Position numbers and translations under genes: made by a program. A DNA stretch of 64,000 nucleotides from Hofstenia miamia (Eukaryota; Xenacoelomorpha; Acoela; Hofsteniidae). Positions 1 to 14,200 of this stretch are shown in pieces; positions within the stretch are counted from its first letter, which is position 1; every line of letters begins with the position of its first letter. The DNA lies in NCBI GenBank assembly GCA_900660155.1, contig CABFPE010000279.1, positions 300,384-364,383 of the forward strand. Reading direction: 5' to 3'. The notes under the pieces were generated by a model, which saw nothing but the letters and a program-made list of their open reading frames with translations, did not search any database and was not told the DNA's origin.

Positions 1-89
1 TTCTACTGAAAAACTAATTGAATAAGTTAACAAACACAAAAAAGAACGGGAGTTTAAAATTGATATTACTTTTCAAATAAAATAGTTAC

Positions 90-3000
90 CTGCTGTAATA
101 GTGGTTGGTGGTTTAAAGCAACCTTCAGTAACAATCTTAATACGCTGAGCTTTAAGGCAAGAATCGCTAAGTAAGATAACAAAAATCTTAAGCAATTTAA
201 GCTCTTCATCAATGAGAATTGGAACGGCAACTACCTCATTTGAACTAACTTTATAAATCTAAATATTAAGTTGAAAATAAACATCATAAGTCAGACATTT
301 ACAAGCAATGTTCATTGAACATAAATTGTTAAGCATAGAATGTAACTTAAATTATCCACTCATATGGATACTGGGAACCTTTAAATCGAAAATAGCTTGC
401 CGGTTTGAATTGTTCAGTGAATCTGAAAAAGCTGTAACGTTGCATTTGTGAAAACCATTGTCAATAGTCTATTAGAATTAACCCAAAGATTGAAACTTTT
501 AGAAGGGTCTCTTATAGAAAACATTTTGGTGGAAATTAAACACTTTTCAGTTTCATAATATAAGCCATTTGAAACTGGTATTTTGTTAGTAATGTGAGCA
601 GAGACCGATTATTAGCAAAGTTAGATTGTTACATTAGTAATTATTTTTAATGTCATTCGCAAATATTTAAATATATATATTGTGAGAATTGTTGAATACA
701 GTCAATCACAAAAATTGAAAATATATATATTATTTTTATTGTTTTGAGTTTGGCAGTTGAACATTTTTGCAAAAAGGGTGTACTTTTCTTTTTTATTAAA
801 GCAAAATTTCGTGTTATGGAAGCATTCCAACTAAGATTTTAATTTCAAATATCAATTTTGTTTTTTCGCACCATATGTGTTGAGTCAATTATTCATGTAT
901 TCCTTTACCCAACCAGCTAGTCACATGCTCTCATTGCCAATTCTGTTAATCAACTTATATTGAATTATTGTGTTGAAGGTATTGATGTAATCAAAGAAAG
1001 TAATTCTGGTAAATAAAGTGTCGTTGGTATTCGGAATTTAGTAGATATGCAGAAAATATACAATAACAGATCCGCTGTTCCTTTGTTTGTTATATTTGCA
1101 AATTAGTATAAATACCATGTATATTTCACTTCACAAATGTATATATCAGATGCACATTGTTCTAAAATCCTCGCAACCGTAGGAGTAACTGCAATAGGTC
1201 AAAATTTGTAAAAGTTTCTGGACAAATTTTAGTTTCAATATTCGTTTTTGGAACCGGAGTTTCCACAGCACGCTTCCATTTTACAGAGATAATAATAAGA
1301 GTTAAAGCAAATTTATTGCCTAAGTGAATAATAAGAGCTACAAAATAACATACATAAGCGAATTTAAACATAAAAAATATAAAAAACACCTTACTTAAAG
1401 GGCCTAAAATATTTATAAATTGAGTCCAAGTGCTTAATTCATTAGAAATTCCAATTAATGATAATAATAATAATTTAAATTAATAATAATAATAATAATA
1501 ATAATAATTATTATTATTATTATGGCGCTGAATACACCTCACCTATTATAATGGCGTTGAATACATTTTTATGAACTATTATAGCGTCGCTGAATACAAA
1601 ATCTATTATAATGACGCTTAATAATTTTGCCTGATTATTATAATGGAGCTCAATACTATTACTATTATTAAGCGAAAAAAATTTGAAAACGACTAATTTT
1701 TTTGGCATATATGAAATAGATTATGCAGAAAGTTACATCCATATCAAATTTTCTGAATACACTCATATCTTGAGGATTTTTTAATAAAAAAACTTCTTAG
1801 GGGGCACACCCTTGCGAAAACTTAGATTGTTTAACGAATAATGTACGGATTAACTTGCAACTAGGGTTATTCGCTTCTAAGCTTGATTTTACATCTAGAT
1901 AATGGTTTCTATTGTTTTTAGAAGAGGTCTATTCCGATATTTTTTAAGAAATCTTAGCATGAACATTTTGTAGGGGCAGGATAATGTAGGACGTTACTGA
2001 ATCAAACAGTTTTGAACTAGTCTTTCCATTGAATAAGTTAAAAAGTTTTTTCTAGATGTAAAATGTAATTTAGAAGAGAATAAAAGTGATCCGAAGTCGA
2101 TCCGAGCATTGTTAGCTGTACAATCAACGTTTAATTAAGAGTCATTCCATCAAAAAAATGTTTATTAGGGTTATGACATTGCTAAAATGCTGATTGTGCT
2201 GCGAATAATGCTCAGATCGACTTCGTACTACTTTTATTCTCTTCTAAGCTTTATTTTACATCTAGAAAGTTCTTTCAAGTTACTTTAGGCGAACCCAAAA
2301 GCTGATTTTGCTAAGACCAGCTGGGGAAAATTATTACTGCAAGAACCAATCTAAGTGAGGGAAAAATTGTTCAAATGTGCAGATTGTTGTATGCAATAAT
2401 CTACTTGATCATTCAACAGTTAGATAGACTAGTATTCAATAAGAAATTATAATAAAATATCAAGCGCCCTTATAATAGACCTTTAGTTATATTTAGCGCC
2501 ATTATAATAGTTCAATTTAGTTTGTATTCAGCGCCTTTATAATAGCTCATTGTGCCAAAATTTGGAAGCCCCTATCTCTTAAACTAATGCCTCTATCTTG
2601 CTCAAACTTAAGGGTAACAAATTAAGCATTGCATAGCGAAGCTACACGGCAAGTTTCATTGAAATTGAATACAAACTGAGGCCAATAAATGCAAAGGGCG
2701 CTTAATACACGAACATACCCGAAAATCAGTTACTCAGCGCCATTATAATAATAATAATAAGAGTTAGAAGCAAATTTATTGCATAAGTTAGTAACAAGAA
2801 CTACAAACTAACACACAAACAAATACACACAAGCAAATATAAATATACACAAATATAAATATGCACCTTACTTAAAGGACTTAAAATTGATATAAATTGA
2901 GTCCAGGTGCTTAATTCATTTGTAATTACAATTAATAATTGCTTTTCCAGTAAAATTTCTTTTATCTTTTTTTTAAAATGTTTATAATTTTTTTCAGTTT

Positions 3001-6000
3001 TAATTTCCACATTTAGATCATTCCACAATTTCGAACAGATAAATGTAAATGAATCTTTGCGATTAATATTACTAAAAAGTTTTTTGTTTCTTTGATTGTG
3101 CTTTAAGAAATCATTTAGCAACTTAAAGGAATTTGAGCTATTAACATATTTCTGCATTATGCAGAGTGATTGATATTGGATATAATATAAAGGTGATAGT
3201 ATCTTATATATTGATATTAAGTCTTTGACGGATTCGTGTTTGGGGATATAATTGAGTGATCTCAAAGACCAGTTGTACATTTTTGATAATGATGTTCTAT
3301 TTTAAGTAGTTATATGTTGAAAGAGAAAGCAGCAATAACTAAATTCACTGATTACAAAAGAATTAATAAACTGTATATGATATGGATTCCCTAGGTGCCG
3401 TAAATGATATAAAAATTTAATTCCAGATGCCATTTTTCTTAATTTTAAAAACAAAAATTCATTAAATCTTAAATCTTGATCAATTACATTTTTATTTATG
3501 TTAATTTTGATATTTTCGGAAATCTTTTGATGTTCCTTTGGTGATAATATAATAAATTAAGTTTTATTTGCATTAATTTTTAATCTATTATTATCAAAAT
3601 ACGTAATCAGTGATTCAATGTCTTTAGTCAAAAACTTAGTAGCGTCAAACGGATTTTTCGATGTTCTAATAATACATGTGTCATCAGCGTATTGGTAAAT
3701 AGTTCCCTTTTTTAATGTATGAGACATGTCGTTTACATAGAGTGCAAATAAGATAGGCCCTAATACTGTGCCTTGTGGAACTCCAAGATTTGTATAGTCT
3801 GAAAAAATTCCGTCCAATTTTACACGCTGTTTTCGATCATTCAAAAAATGCATTATAAGAGGTATAGCTAAACGACTGAAGCCCTGTTCANNNNNNNNNN
3901 NNNNNNNNNNNNNNNNNNNNNNNNNNNNNNNNNNNNNNNNNNNNNNNNNNNNNNNNNNNNNNNNNNNNNNNNNNNNNNNNNNNNNNNNNNNNNNNNNNNN
4001 NNNNNNNNNNNNNNNNNNNNNNNNNNNNNNNNNNNNNNNNNNNNNNNNNNNNNNNNNNNNNNNNNNNNNNNNNNNNNNNNNNNNNNNNNNNNNNNNNNNN
4101 NNNNNNNNNNNNNNNNNNNNNNNNNNNNNNNNNNNNNNNNNNNNNNNNNNNNNNNNNNNNNNNNNNNNNNNNNNNNNNNNNNNNNNNNNNNNNNNNNNNN
4201 NNNNNNNNNNNNNNNNNNNNNNNNNNNNNNNNNNNNNNNNNNNNNNNNNNNNNNNNNNNNNNNNNNNNNNNNNNNNNNNNNNNNNNNNNNNNNNNNNNNN
4301 NNNNNNNNNNNNNNNNNNNNNNNNNNNNNNNNNNNNNNNNNNNNNNNNNNNNNNNNNNNNNNNNNNNNNNNNNNNNNNNNNNNNNNNNNNNNNNNNNNNN
4401 NNNNNNNNNNNNNNNNNNNNNNNNNNNNNNNNNNNNNNNNNNNNNNNNNNNNNNNNNNNNNNNNNNNNNNNNNNNNNNNNNNNNNNNNNNNNNNNNNNNN
4501 NNNNNNNNNNNNNNNNNNNNNNNNNNNNNNNNNNNNNNNNNNNNNNNNNNNNNNNNNNNNNNNNNNNNNNNNNNNNNNNNNNNNNNNNNNNNNNNNNNNN
4601 NNNNNNNNNNNNNNNNNNNNNNNNNNNNNNNNNNNNNNNNNNNNNNNNNNNNNNNNNNNNNNNNNNNNNNNNNNNNNNNNNNNNNNNNNNNNNNNNNNNN
4701 NNNNNNNNNNNNNNNNNNNNNNNNNNNNNNNNNNNNNNNNNNNNNNNNNNNNNNNNNNNNNNNNNNNNNNNNNNNNNNNNNNNNNNNNNNNNNNNNNNNN
4801 NNNNNNNNNNNNNNNNNNNNNNNNNNNNNNNNNNNNNNNNNNNNNNNNNNNNNNNNNNNNNNNNNNNNNNNNNNNAAATTTTAAAATTCATTGAATTAAA
4901 GGCCTTGCTAAGATCGAGAAATGCAACCGCTGTGGACAATTTTTTATTTAAATTAGATTTTGTTTTTTCTGAAATTGAAAAAATTGCGTTAGCTGTGCTG
5001 AAGTTTGGCCTAAATCCGTATTGATTTTCTGATAAAATGGGATTCTCCTTAATAAATGTATACATTCGTCCTGTAAGAATTTTTTCAAATAATTTTACAA
5101 ACAGATTAGTAATACTAATTGGGCGATAATTATTGGGATCTAATGGGTCGCTTTTTTTGTATAGTGGTGAAATATCAGAATTTTTCAAAATATCTGGAAA
5201 TTGATTGTCAATAATACATTGATTAAATGCAAAAAGAAGATATTCGTTAAATATACGAAAATACTTTTTAATTATCCAATATGGCAAGTAACTAAAACCG
5301 CATGACTTGTTTTCATCAAGTTTAAGAACTTCTTTTCTTAAATCGTAATATGGAATTAAGCTGAAGTTAAATTGAGTTTTGACGTTACTAACCATTTTAG
5401 TGTTAGAAGAAATTTTGTTTCGGATTGATATAAATTCAAATTTACCCATATTTTCAAAAGTTTTGTTTAATACATTTGCAATTTTGCGTTTATCCCTGCA
5501 TATCATATCATCATCACGTATCCCTTCAATTTTTGTAGTTAAACCTTTAGATTTTCAAATACTTCTGTTTACAAAATTCCATTTTTGACTAGAGTTTTTT
5601 TAATTTAATATTTTCAAAAAAAGAACTATTTTTTAATATGTTTTGAGAATTTGATCGGGAAAGAAACTTGTATATTTATTTCTTGCACTGCAACTGGAAT
5701 GTGGTTTCCTTTCTCGTAATCGACCAAGGGTATATAGCTCTCGTTTGGGATTTATTCTTCTCAAAATATATTTACTATTGTTCGTTATTTTGTCATTAGC
5801 TTGTTATGATTGTCCAAAATAAATTCCTTCATTGGTGTATATGAGTGGAAATCATTGTTCTGTCTAAATTTCTGTATTGTTTTCAAAGTTTTATTTTAAG
5901 TGTTTCATATTGAGTAGGAGGTAAATTAATGAAGAAACTTTTTCTCAAGTTTATAAACGTGTTCATCAAATCTGAGGTCATTGGACAAGATCAATCCAAG

Positions 6001-8266
6001 AACTATGATATTACTTTTTTGTTGAATTCCATGAATTTTACGAAGTTTATCGCCTTTTCGAAATAGAATACAGAGGTCTGCAGATTTGTTTGTATTGAAA
6101 AACATTATTCAAATTGCACCATGACATAAGTTCTTTAATAATTTTTTCAGTTTGATCAGGGTATGCATAGAAACCGAGAATGATGCAATTGATATCATCC
6201 GCATATTTAATCAATTTACCAGATTCGGAAGAAATTTGCATTTCGTCATATAATAAATTAAACATGATAGTATCTTGAGGAACACAACAGTTAGTCTCAA
6301 GTAATCCTGAGTGATGTTCGCCCATATCAACATATTGATTTCTTTCAATTAGAAAATCAGAGAGAATGTTAATTACATGTTTTTGATCGGGTATTAATTC
6401 AGCTATTTTTTCTACATTCCTGTGCCTTGGAGCGCGGTCAAATGCCTTACTGAGATCAAAAGTAAATATTCTCACATAGTCGTAAAGCTCACTGTGATTT
6501 TTGCATGCATTAATGATTTTCAGAAGAGCGCACTCTGTCGATGAACCTTTTCTGAAACCAAATTGGTTAGAGTTAAGTGTCTTCATGTACTTGTCAGATA
6601 TTAATGTGTCAAAGAGTAATCTCTCGAAAATTCTAGAAATAATTGAGTTAATGGATACAAAACGGAGATTGTCTAGTGACTCAATTTTTTGCACATTTTG
6701 GAGTTGGTACTACAAGGGAGATTTTAAGAAACTTTGGCTCGTGCCTTTCTTGATACTGAGATTAAAAATATAGGCTAACACTTCGGCTAAATTATGTGCG
6801 TTTTTTTAATTAACCAGTAAGGAATACCATCTCGACCAGATAAGTCAACGTTCTAAAACATTTGCTGAAAAGTGTTGCATAAATTTCACTCAATTTCCTG
6901 TACAATTAATTGGGTATTTCTAATAAAAATAAATGTCATGTTTTAAAGCTGCTGAATTTTTTCTGTTTGAACGTAGGGAAACTCGCTTACATCTGTGGAA
7001 AAGAGTTTCAGGATTTAATTCGTTTCTTTCTACTGATTGAATGGATTGAAAAAATTATTTAGAAGTAAAGTTTCATTTTCGTTCAAACATATTCTTTATT
7101 CTTCTTTGCATTTCATTTATCATTTCATCAATTATTGATTGATTAATTGTATTTTTGCAAAGCTGAAGTTCTATTTTTTCGATGACCCATTGTATTCTCT
7201 TTAATTGACTCTTATTTCCATTATAAAAGCTTTTTCTATCTCTTAATAATTCTACTAAATTTGCATCTATCATATTTTCATTGCGAGAGGAATAGCAGGC
7301 GGATGTTTTTTTTGTGGTTATTTTCAATATTTCGATAATTTGATCATCGAAATTTTCAATAAACATGAATATTTTCTTCATTAAACATTGTTTGGCAACC
7401 TTTTTGTCAAGCATTTCGTTTATTGCCGTCAAGTAATAGCATACTCGACAATTGCGTTTTCTGATTTCGTTGGGCATTTTAAAATTTTTTTTCGCATTTA
7501 TTATACGTATACACTTTATATATATATATATATATATGTATAGGCTTTTCCAGCCTGCTTGTCCGGTCGTCTATCTGGTTCGCATACGTACCGCAAAATC
7601 TTTAACCATTTGCGGTGTTACATTCAAAAGTAAATGATTCGTAGAAGTCATTAGTAAATATTGCATACTATAACAATCAAATTAATTAATAATCATCAAT
7701 TGACGAAAAAATATAATAATGTTTTGTCAGTAAAAATTAACAATTTTAATCAAGTTTTTCAGTTGTACTCATCAAAATTTCTAAGCGCACCCACCCGTAA
7801 CTGCAGGTACGGCAGGGCAAAAATGGGTACACGCGGAGAAAGCCGTACCAGCACATCACTCATATACACAATATGCAAAGTAAAAAACATTAAATACATT
7901 AAATGACCTGGCCTAGATTTTCTTCAGGGTCTGTAGGATCGCTTAGTGGTGTAAGAAACAATTCCTTCTTATTATCACGCACGGATTCTTCACCTGTTTC
8001 GCTATTGTTAACTTTGAAGAGCACTCGAAATTCCAAAATATTGTCTTCATTTGAGGCGAAAAACACTTTGAGATTATCGACTTCATTTTTAGCAGTATTC
8101 TAATTCAGTTAATTAGAAAAATCCTATATTTCATTTAAAATACTTACACTATTAACTGGAATAACGTGAATCATTTTATCACTATCTGAGCAGTCGACAT
8201 CCTCATCAACCTTAGTTTCATCAATAGTTTCGCAAACAAGTGGAGTAGTTGTTGTAGTGGAAATAG
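90..8266 (-). CDS. Module 10, type gamma, split by a 7.6-kb transposon-filled intron
   Basis: The exons are A 8148-8266, B 7908-8099 and C 90-258. Exon A: CETIDETKVDEDVDC, DKMIHVIPVNS; it lacks the five residues MERKN present in every other beta and gamma copy, and with them the N-glycosylation site. Exon B: AKNEVDNLKVFFASNED, EFRVLFKVNNSETGEES, LSDPTDPEENLGQ. Exon C: SSNEVVAVPILIDEE, DSCLKAQRIKIVTEGCFKPP, ending at a phase-1 donor, so the gene continues past the window edge. The B-C intron holds most of the non-LTR sequence in the window. Confidence 0.84.
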
Positions 8267-11200
8267 CTAAATTTTAAATAATTAAATGTATATACAAGAT
8301 CGTACAGATGCTACTAGTTTAAAAGTGGAATGATGCGATCAATTATTGCATCATTTAAATATCAACACTTCAATGACAAAATTTAATATAAAATGCTTAC
8401 CAGTTGTCGTAGATGTAATCGACTTAAAGCAGCCTTCCGCCACAACTTCAATACGAGTATCTTTTTGACATGTATCTGATACTAAGGCAATCTTTATTTG
8501 GAATACCACCAACTCATCAGGAATGCTAACAGGAATATTTATGACTTCGTTGGAATTGGCTTGGAAGATCTAAATGTATAGTCAATAAAGAATTCATATT
8601 ATTCCAGAATGAATTTGTGCAGATAATAAACTATAAAATTAACATTACTAAAAACATGAAAAATTTGCAAATAATTGTAGAACACATGGAATTCAAACAT
8701 TACTATACAAACTACATGGTATAATCACGATAGTTCCAAATTTTATCTTTAAAAATTTTTTATTGATTTTCGGAAACTTTGCTAATAAAGATTACTACAT
8801 GCACGTATAGGATTAAATATCTGTAAACTACATTTCATTTACACTTAAAAAGAATAAGATGAAAGAAAAGAAGACAACAATTAACTATATAGAGAACAAT
8901 TTCAATCGAAAAAATGTTTTCAAATCAAATTACCTCTCCAAAGTCGCCTGCACGGTCGGTTAATTGAAATATCTCAGTATCTACGAAACTGAAGCTGTTG
9001 TCAAGTATTGATCCCTCTGCAGTGTCTCTATTCTTGGCCCAGAAAAATATACGGAATTCCACAGGATTAGTGTTATTTGTGAATAAAAGTTCAATATTAT
9101 CAACATCTTCCTTAGGATCATTCTAATAAAAAGTACTTAAAGCTTACTAAAGCAACATGTAAAACCTACATGATCAAGAACAATACTGAAAATCATATCA
9201 TCTACGTTAGTGCAATTCATTATTTCATTTGCCGTTGTTTCGTTTTTACGTTCCATATTACCAACCGCTTCGCAGACTTTACTAGTAGCTGTTGTAGATG
9301 GCCCGACAGAAACTAAATAATAATACATTAAACATATAATGGAATTAATAAATGCAATGCATTACTTCGAAATTTTAAGAAATTAAAGATATCTTCTGAT
9401 AGAGAGAATAAGATATTTGCATACAAATGCTAAGCAACGAGTTGCTTTTGGTTTTTGAGTGGCTTAAAAAATCTCTCGCTCGTTAAAAATTTTATCTGTA
9501 TGAAGAATCAAATGATAGTTTGTAATAAATATTACGAAATTTATTAATGAAAGCATTATATCTAAAACAAACATTAAAATTGTGAAAATACTACCTGTTG
9601 TAAATGCGGTTGTTGATGATACCTCCATACAATCATCAACTGATAGAGAAATTGCATCAGCATTATAGCAAGTATCATGTAGCAAAACAATATAAACAGT
9701 TACGATCCTGTACTTTTCAGAAACGAGAATTGGAATCCTGATAATTTCGTTTGTTTCAACTTCGGAAATCTAAACATTGTTTCTAACAAACCAACAAATA
9801 TTTAGCAACAGTCAAGTATGTCTATATAACACTATGGGCCGTATAGAGGCAAACCGTTAACTGTTGGAATTCATCGTTTGGTAAACTGAAAAATAAGAGA
9901 TATGCATAAAAGAATATTGTAAAACTAGAATAATAAATTGATTGAATTAAGAGTATATTTCATCGGTAAGTGAAAATGACAACTTAATTGAGGAGAGATG
10001 GATTCTTTTTTCTACAAGAATACAGTTCAAAGTTTATATTAAGCATTAGATAACAAAAGAAACATTTGAGATTTATAGTTACTTAATTATTCATTCAATG
10101 GACATAACAAGACTATTGCGAAATATAACCAATAAAAAGTGGCATTTTTAAATAAATAAAATAAACATACCAATCCATATGAAGTTGAGGAAGAAACAGC
10201 TAAATAAATATTGGGTTCAACTTCGTTATTGTTGTCCCTCAGATATTCTAATCCTGTACTCAAGCTTTTAACATAATAAATTACTCGGAAACGAACAACC
10301 GCAGGACCAAATCTTGGAGTGAACTTAACTTCAACATTATTGGGCTAGAAATATAAATTAACTAAATAAGGCAAAACATGTACATACATCTCGGACTGGA
10401 ACAGAGTACAACTTGTTGAATGGGCTCCCGAAACATATTACTTTCTGATCTTCGACCCATGATACAGTTTGAAGTTCCATGCCTTCAATATCATCACAAG
10501 CAAGTCCGGATGTGGTAGCTGCAGATGAGTAAAAAGTGGAAACAACTAACATAAAAACAAAATTAATTACAAACAAAATTAGGAAAATTCATACAAATAT
10601 TATGCGGCAAAGTCATGATTTTTTCAACAAAAATTAACTTCCAAAAAAATACTAGTATGTACTGCATTAAAAAAACTTAAAGGGGGGGAGCAAAAAGAAG
10701 TATTAAATTTTGAAATAAGAAGAGCGTGATATTTAGTAATACAGTATATCAAAGTGAATTTTCTGAATATAAAAATATGCACGTAAATAAATAAATAGAT
10801 TCAAACCCGTTTCAGAAGATGACTGAGAAAACGTTCCACTAGTAGACGCACCTAAAGAAATCAAGAATGATGTTTTTAATCAATCAAAGAGATATAGTTT
10901 ATAAAAATATAAAGCATACTATTTCTGTGGGATACCCCTATAGAAACATTTGTTAAGGCAACACTATCTTCATTTAAAAGTTGACAAAAGAAGGTCTTAC
11001 CTCAAAAATATATAAACTATATCAATGCTACTGCTGCTATTTGCAGTTAAAACAACTTTGAATGCCTTCTTGAAAATGTGCTTCCAGGAGAAGCTCATAA
11101 TTAATAGTAAAATAATTTATTAAAATGTAATTTGTTTCGTTAAGATTTCTCATTAACTTTAGACAAATTATTTACCAGTGGTCCATGGAGTTGAAGATGG

Positions 11201-14200
11201 CTGAGAATACGTGCTAGAAAATGCGCCAGTAGAAGTACCTAATTAAAAGCAGAATTAATTTAACATTAAATTAAATACAGGGTTATTCATAATTAACACT
11301 ACAACTTTGAAATTAATTTCTGTATTTGCGACACACAGTACAACATACAAAAATGTTCAAAAACAACTAACGAATTGGGGGATTAATGTTATTGACATGA
11401 TCAAACCAAATGACCACCATTTCTTGTGACACAAAGTTCCAAACGAGGAATGAAGGATGCCACAGTTGCCTCAAGCATGTCATTGGGAATTCGATCGAAA
11501 CATTGTTTAATTCTTTCTTTCAACTCATTGAGAGTAGCTGGATATGGGTATGCATAGACAGAAGCCTTCAGGTATCCCCATAACCAAAAGTCGCAGCCAT
11601 TGAGATCTGGAGATCGAGCAGGCCAGCTGGAGCAGAAACCTCGACTGATTACACGATCTTCACCAAAATTACGTCGCAAAAAATCTTTTGTTATTGTAGC
11701 CGTGTGAGGCGTTGCGCCATCTTGTTGGAAAATAGTTCTAGAGAAGGAGCGTCTGGCCTTTAGTTGTGGGACCACGTGTTGATCCAACATTTGACAGTAT
11801 CTTTGTGAAGTAACTGTGACTGTTTCATCATGTTCCTCAAAGAAGTAGGGTTTTAAGATGAACTTGGAATTAAAGCCGGCCCACACTGTAATTTTGGGAG
11901 ACCAAAGTGGTTGCTCAAAATGTTCGTGTGGATTTTCCGACGCCCAGATGCGGCAATTCCAGGTGTTTACTTCACCGTTAAGATGGAAATGGGCTTCATC
12001 AGTCCAAAGGATGTTTTCGATGAAACCAGGAAACTGGGTGTTGCGCTGAATCATTTCAGTAGCAAAATCAATCCTCGTTTGCTTGTCAGCATCGGTAAGT
12101 GCATGCACTAATTGTATACGATAAGGATGAAGCTTCAGTTGTTGAGTCAAGATTCGATGCACCGATGCCTGAGAAATATTGGTTCGACGGGAAATTGCAG
12201 TTGTGCTAATCCGGCCATCATGTTGTTCAACAGCCTGCTGCACCACTGGCACTCGTGCTTCCGCAAGACTAGACCGACCTGAGCGTTGCAAATCTGCTAC
12301 ACTGCCTGTGGTATGAAATTTGTCAATTAAGTTTTGCACAGTTGATCTTGCAGGAGCATGTTGTGTCTTCTTGAGTTTCCTGATTGTGCAGAATTTCCTT
12401 ATTGCATCAGTAATTGATTTTCAACATGTAAAATACAACTCGACTAATAATATTCGATCCTCCAATTTCAGACGAGACATTCTACAATAATGAAAACAAA
12501 TTATATAATCCACACATATATACTACATGAGTAAATAATATTCATTAATTTCAACCAATAGAAACGTCCAATCAATGACACTTAAGTTGTAGTGTTAATT
12601 ATGAATAACCCTGTATGACACTAAAAAATAGTTGATACATTATGATTGTACGAGGGGCGTTCAATAAGTAATGGCAACTGGTTCATAGAATTTTTATTCA
12701 CGAATAAAACAACACAATGACATTCAAAGTCCTTCAAAATACTCCCCTCGCACCTCCACGCAGCGTCGGTGTCTTCGTATCCATGCTTGGAACATTTCTG
12801 CGTACTCCGGAAGAGGGATACTCTTCAGCTCTTGATTTATCCTCCTAGCCAAATCTTGTTCTCTCGAAAAATTGCACCCAGTTTTGGAAACGCCCAGAAA
12901 TCGCACGGGGCAAGATCTGGGCTTTAGGGTGGGTGCGCCAGTGGTTTCAGGCGGTTTTCGGTGATGAAATCCCTCGTTTTGGCAGCTGTGTGGCTTGAGG
13001 CATTGTCATGGTGGATGTGGATGCGACCATCTCGAAGTCTTTGTGGCCTCGTGGCGGCGACGCTCTGCAGAACTCGAGGCAGGACTTGTTCAGTATAGAA
13101 GCCAGCATTCACATTCTGTCCTTTGGGCACCATAACCACCTCCACGGGACCATTGATGGAGAGAAAAACCACAAACATCTGCTTCCGGGATCTGAACCCC
13201 GAGCGCAGAACCATTGGTCGAGGGTCTTCAGGGCTCAACCATTCCTTGTTCTGATGCTTGTGGGGCACTTGAAAGTAATAAAACCACTTCTCGTCCCCAG
13301 TGACAATATCGGAGAGTCTTCGGTTGCTTTGTCCAGCGAATTGTTCCAGGAATTCTCGCGAACATCTCACCCTCTCCTGTTTTTGCTCCTGGGACAGCAT
13401 GTGTGGCACCCATCTTGCACAGATCTTCCGCAGCTGCAGGTGTTCATGGAGAATCGTGGAAACACTTCCAACAGATATGCCACATTCTTCACTGAGTAGA
13501 GCAACCGTGATATTTCGATCGTCGTCCACTAAGGCCTTGACTTGGGCAATTTTCTCCTTGGTCATGACCTCCACAGGGCGCCCACTCCGAGGGTCGTCTT
13601 CCAGGTGCTCCCTGCCAGCGCGAAAAGCCTCCACCCACCTGGCGACTGTGCGATATGAAGGAGCAGTATCCCCCAGTACCACAACCAAGTCCTGGGTAAT
13701 CTTGGCCGCAGAGTCTCCGAGCTTGTGGCGCACAAAAACGTAGAATCGCCAACCTTCCGGTGAAAAATCTGCCATTTCAGCCATACCAGAAAATATGACC
13801 GTCTTCAACGTCGAATAACTACTGACTCCAACGTACAAACTGCTAGATCTAGCGTGATTAGAACTGACTAATGATTGGTTAGTTATGTAAACAAAGCGTC
13901 ATTACTCTACTCCGACTGCTACTGTTACGTAATCAGAAGTTGCCATTACTTATTGAACGCCCCTCGTAGAAAAACTTTATTAACTTAACATGTGTTAAAA
14001 ATAAGGTGCTACAGTCTATTGGCCTAGGGATAAATTACTTGAAGAATAAAGAAATTGTTCTTAATTATAAATCCTTATGTAATCTCAATTTTTGAAACTA
14101 TTAGATAACAACGAATAATGTTAATAATTAGGACAATAGAGAAATTTAATTAGTGAAGATGCAAGAAAACTGGATAAAAACCTGTTAGATATAGGGCATT

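Noticed and set aside
13008-13743. Plus-strand frames of 147-163 codons over the second mariner
   Set aside because: They are antisense to a clear transposase with catalytic motifs on the minus strand.
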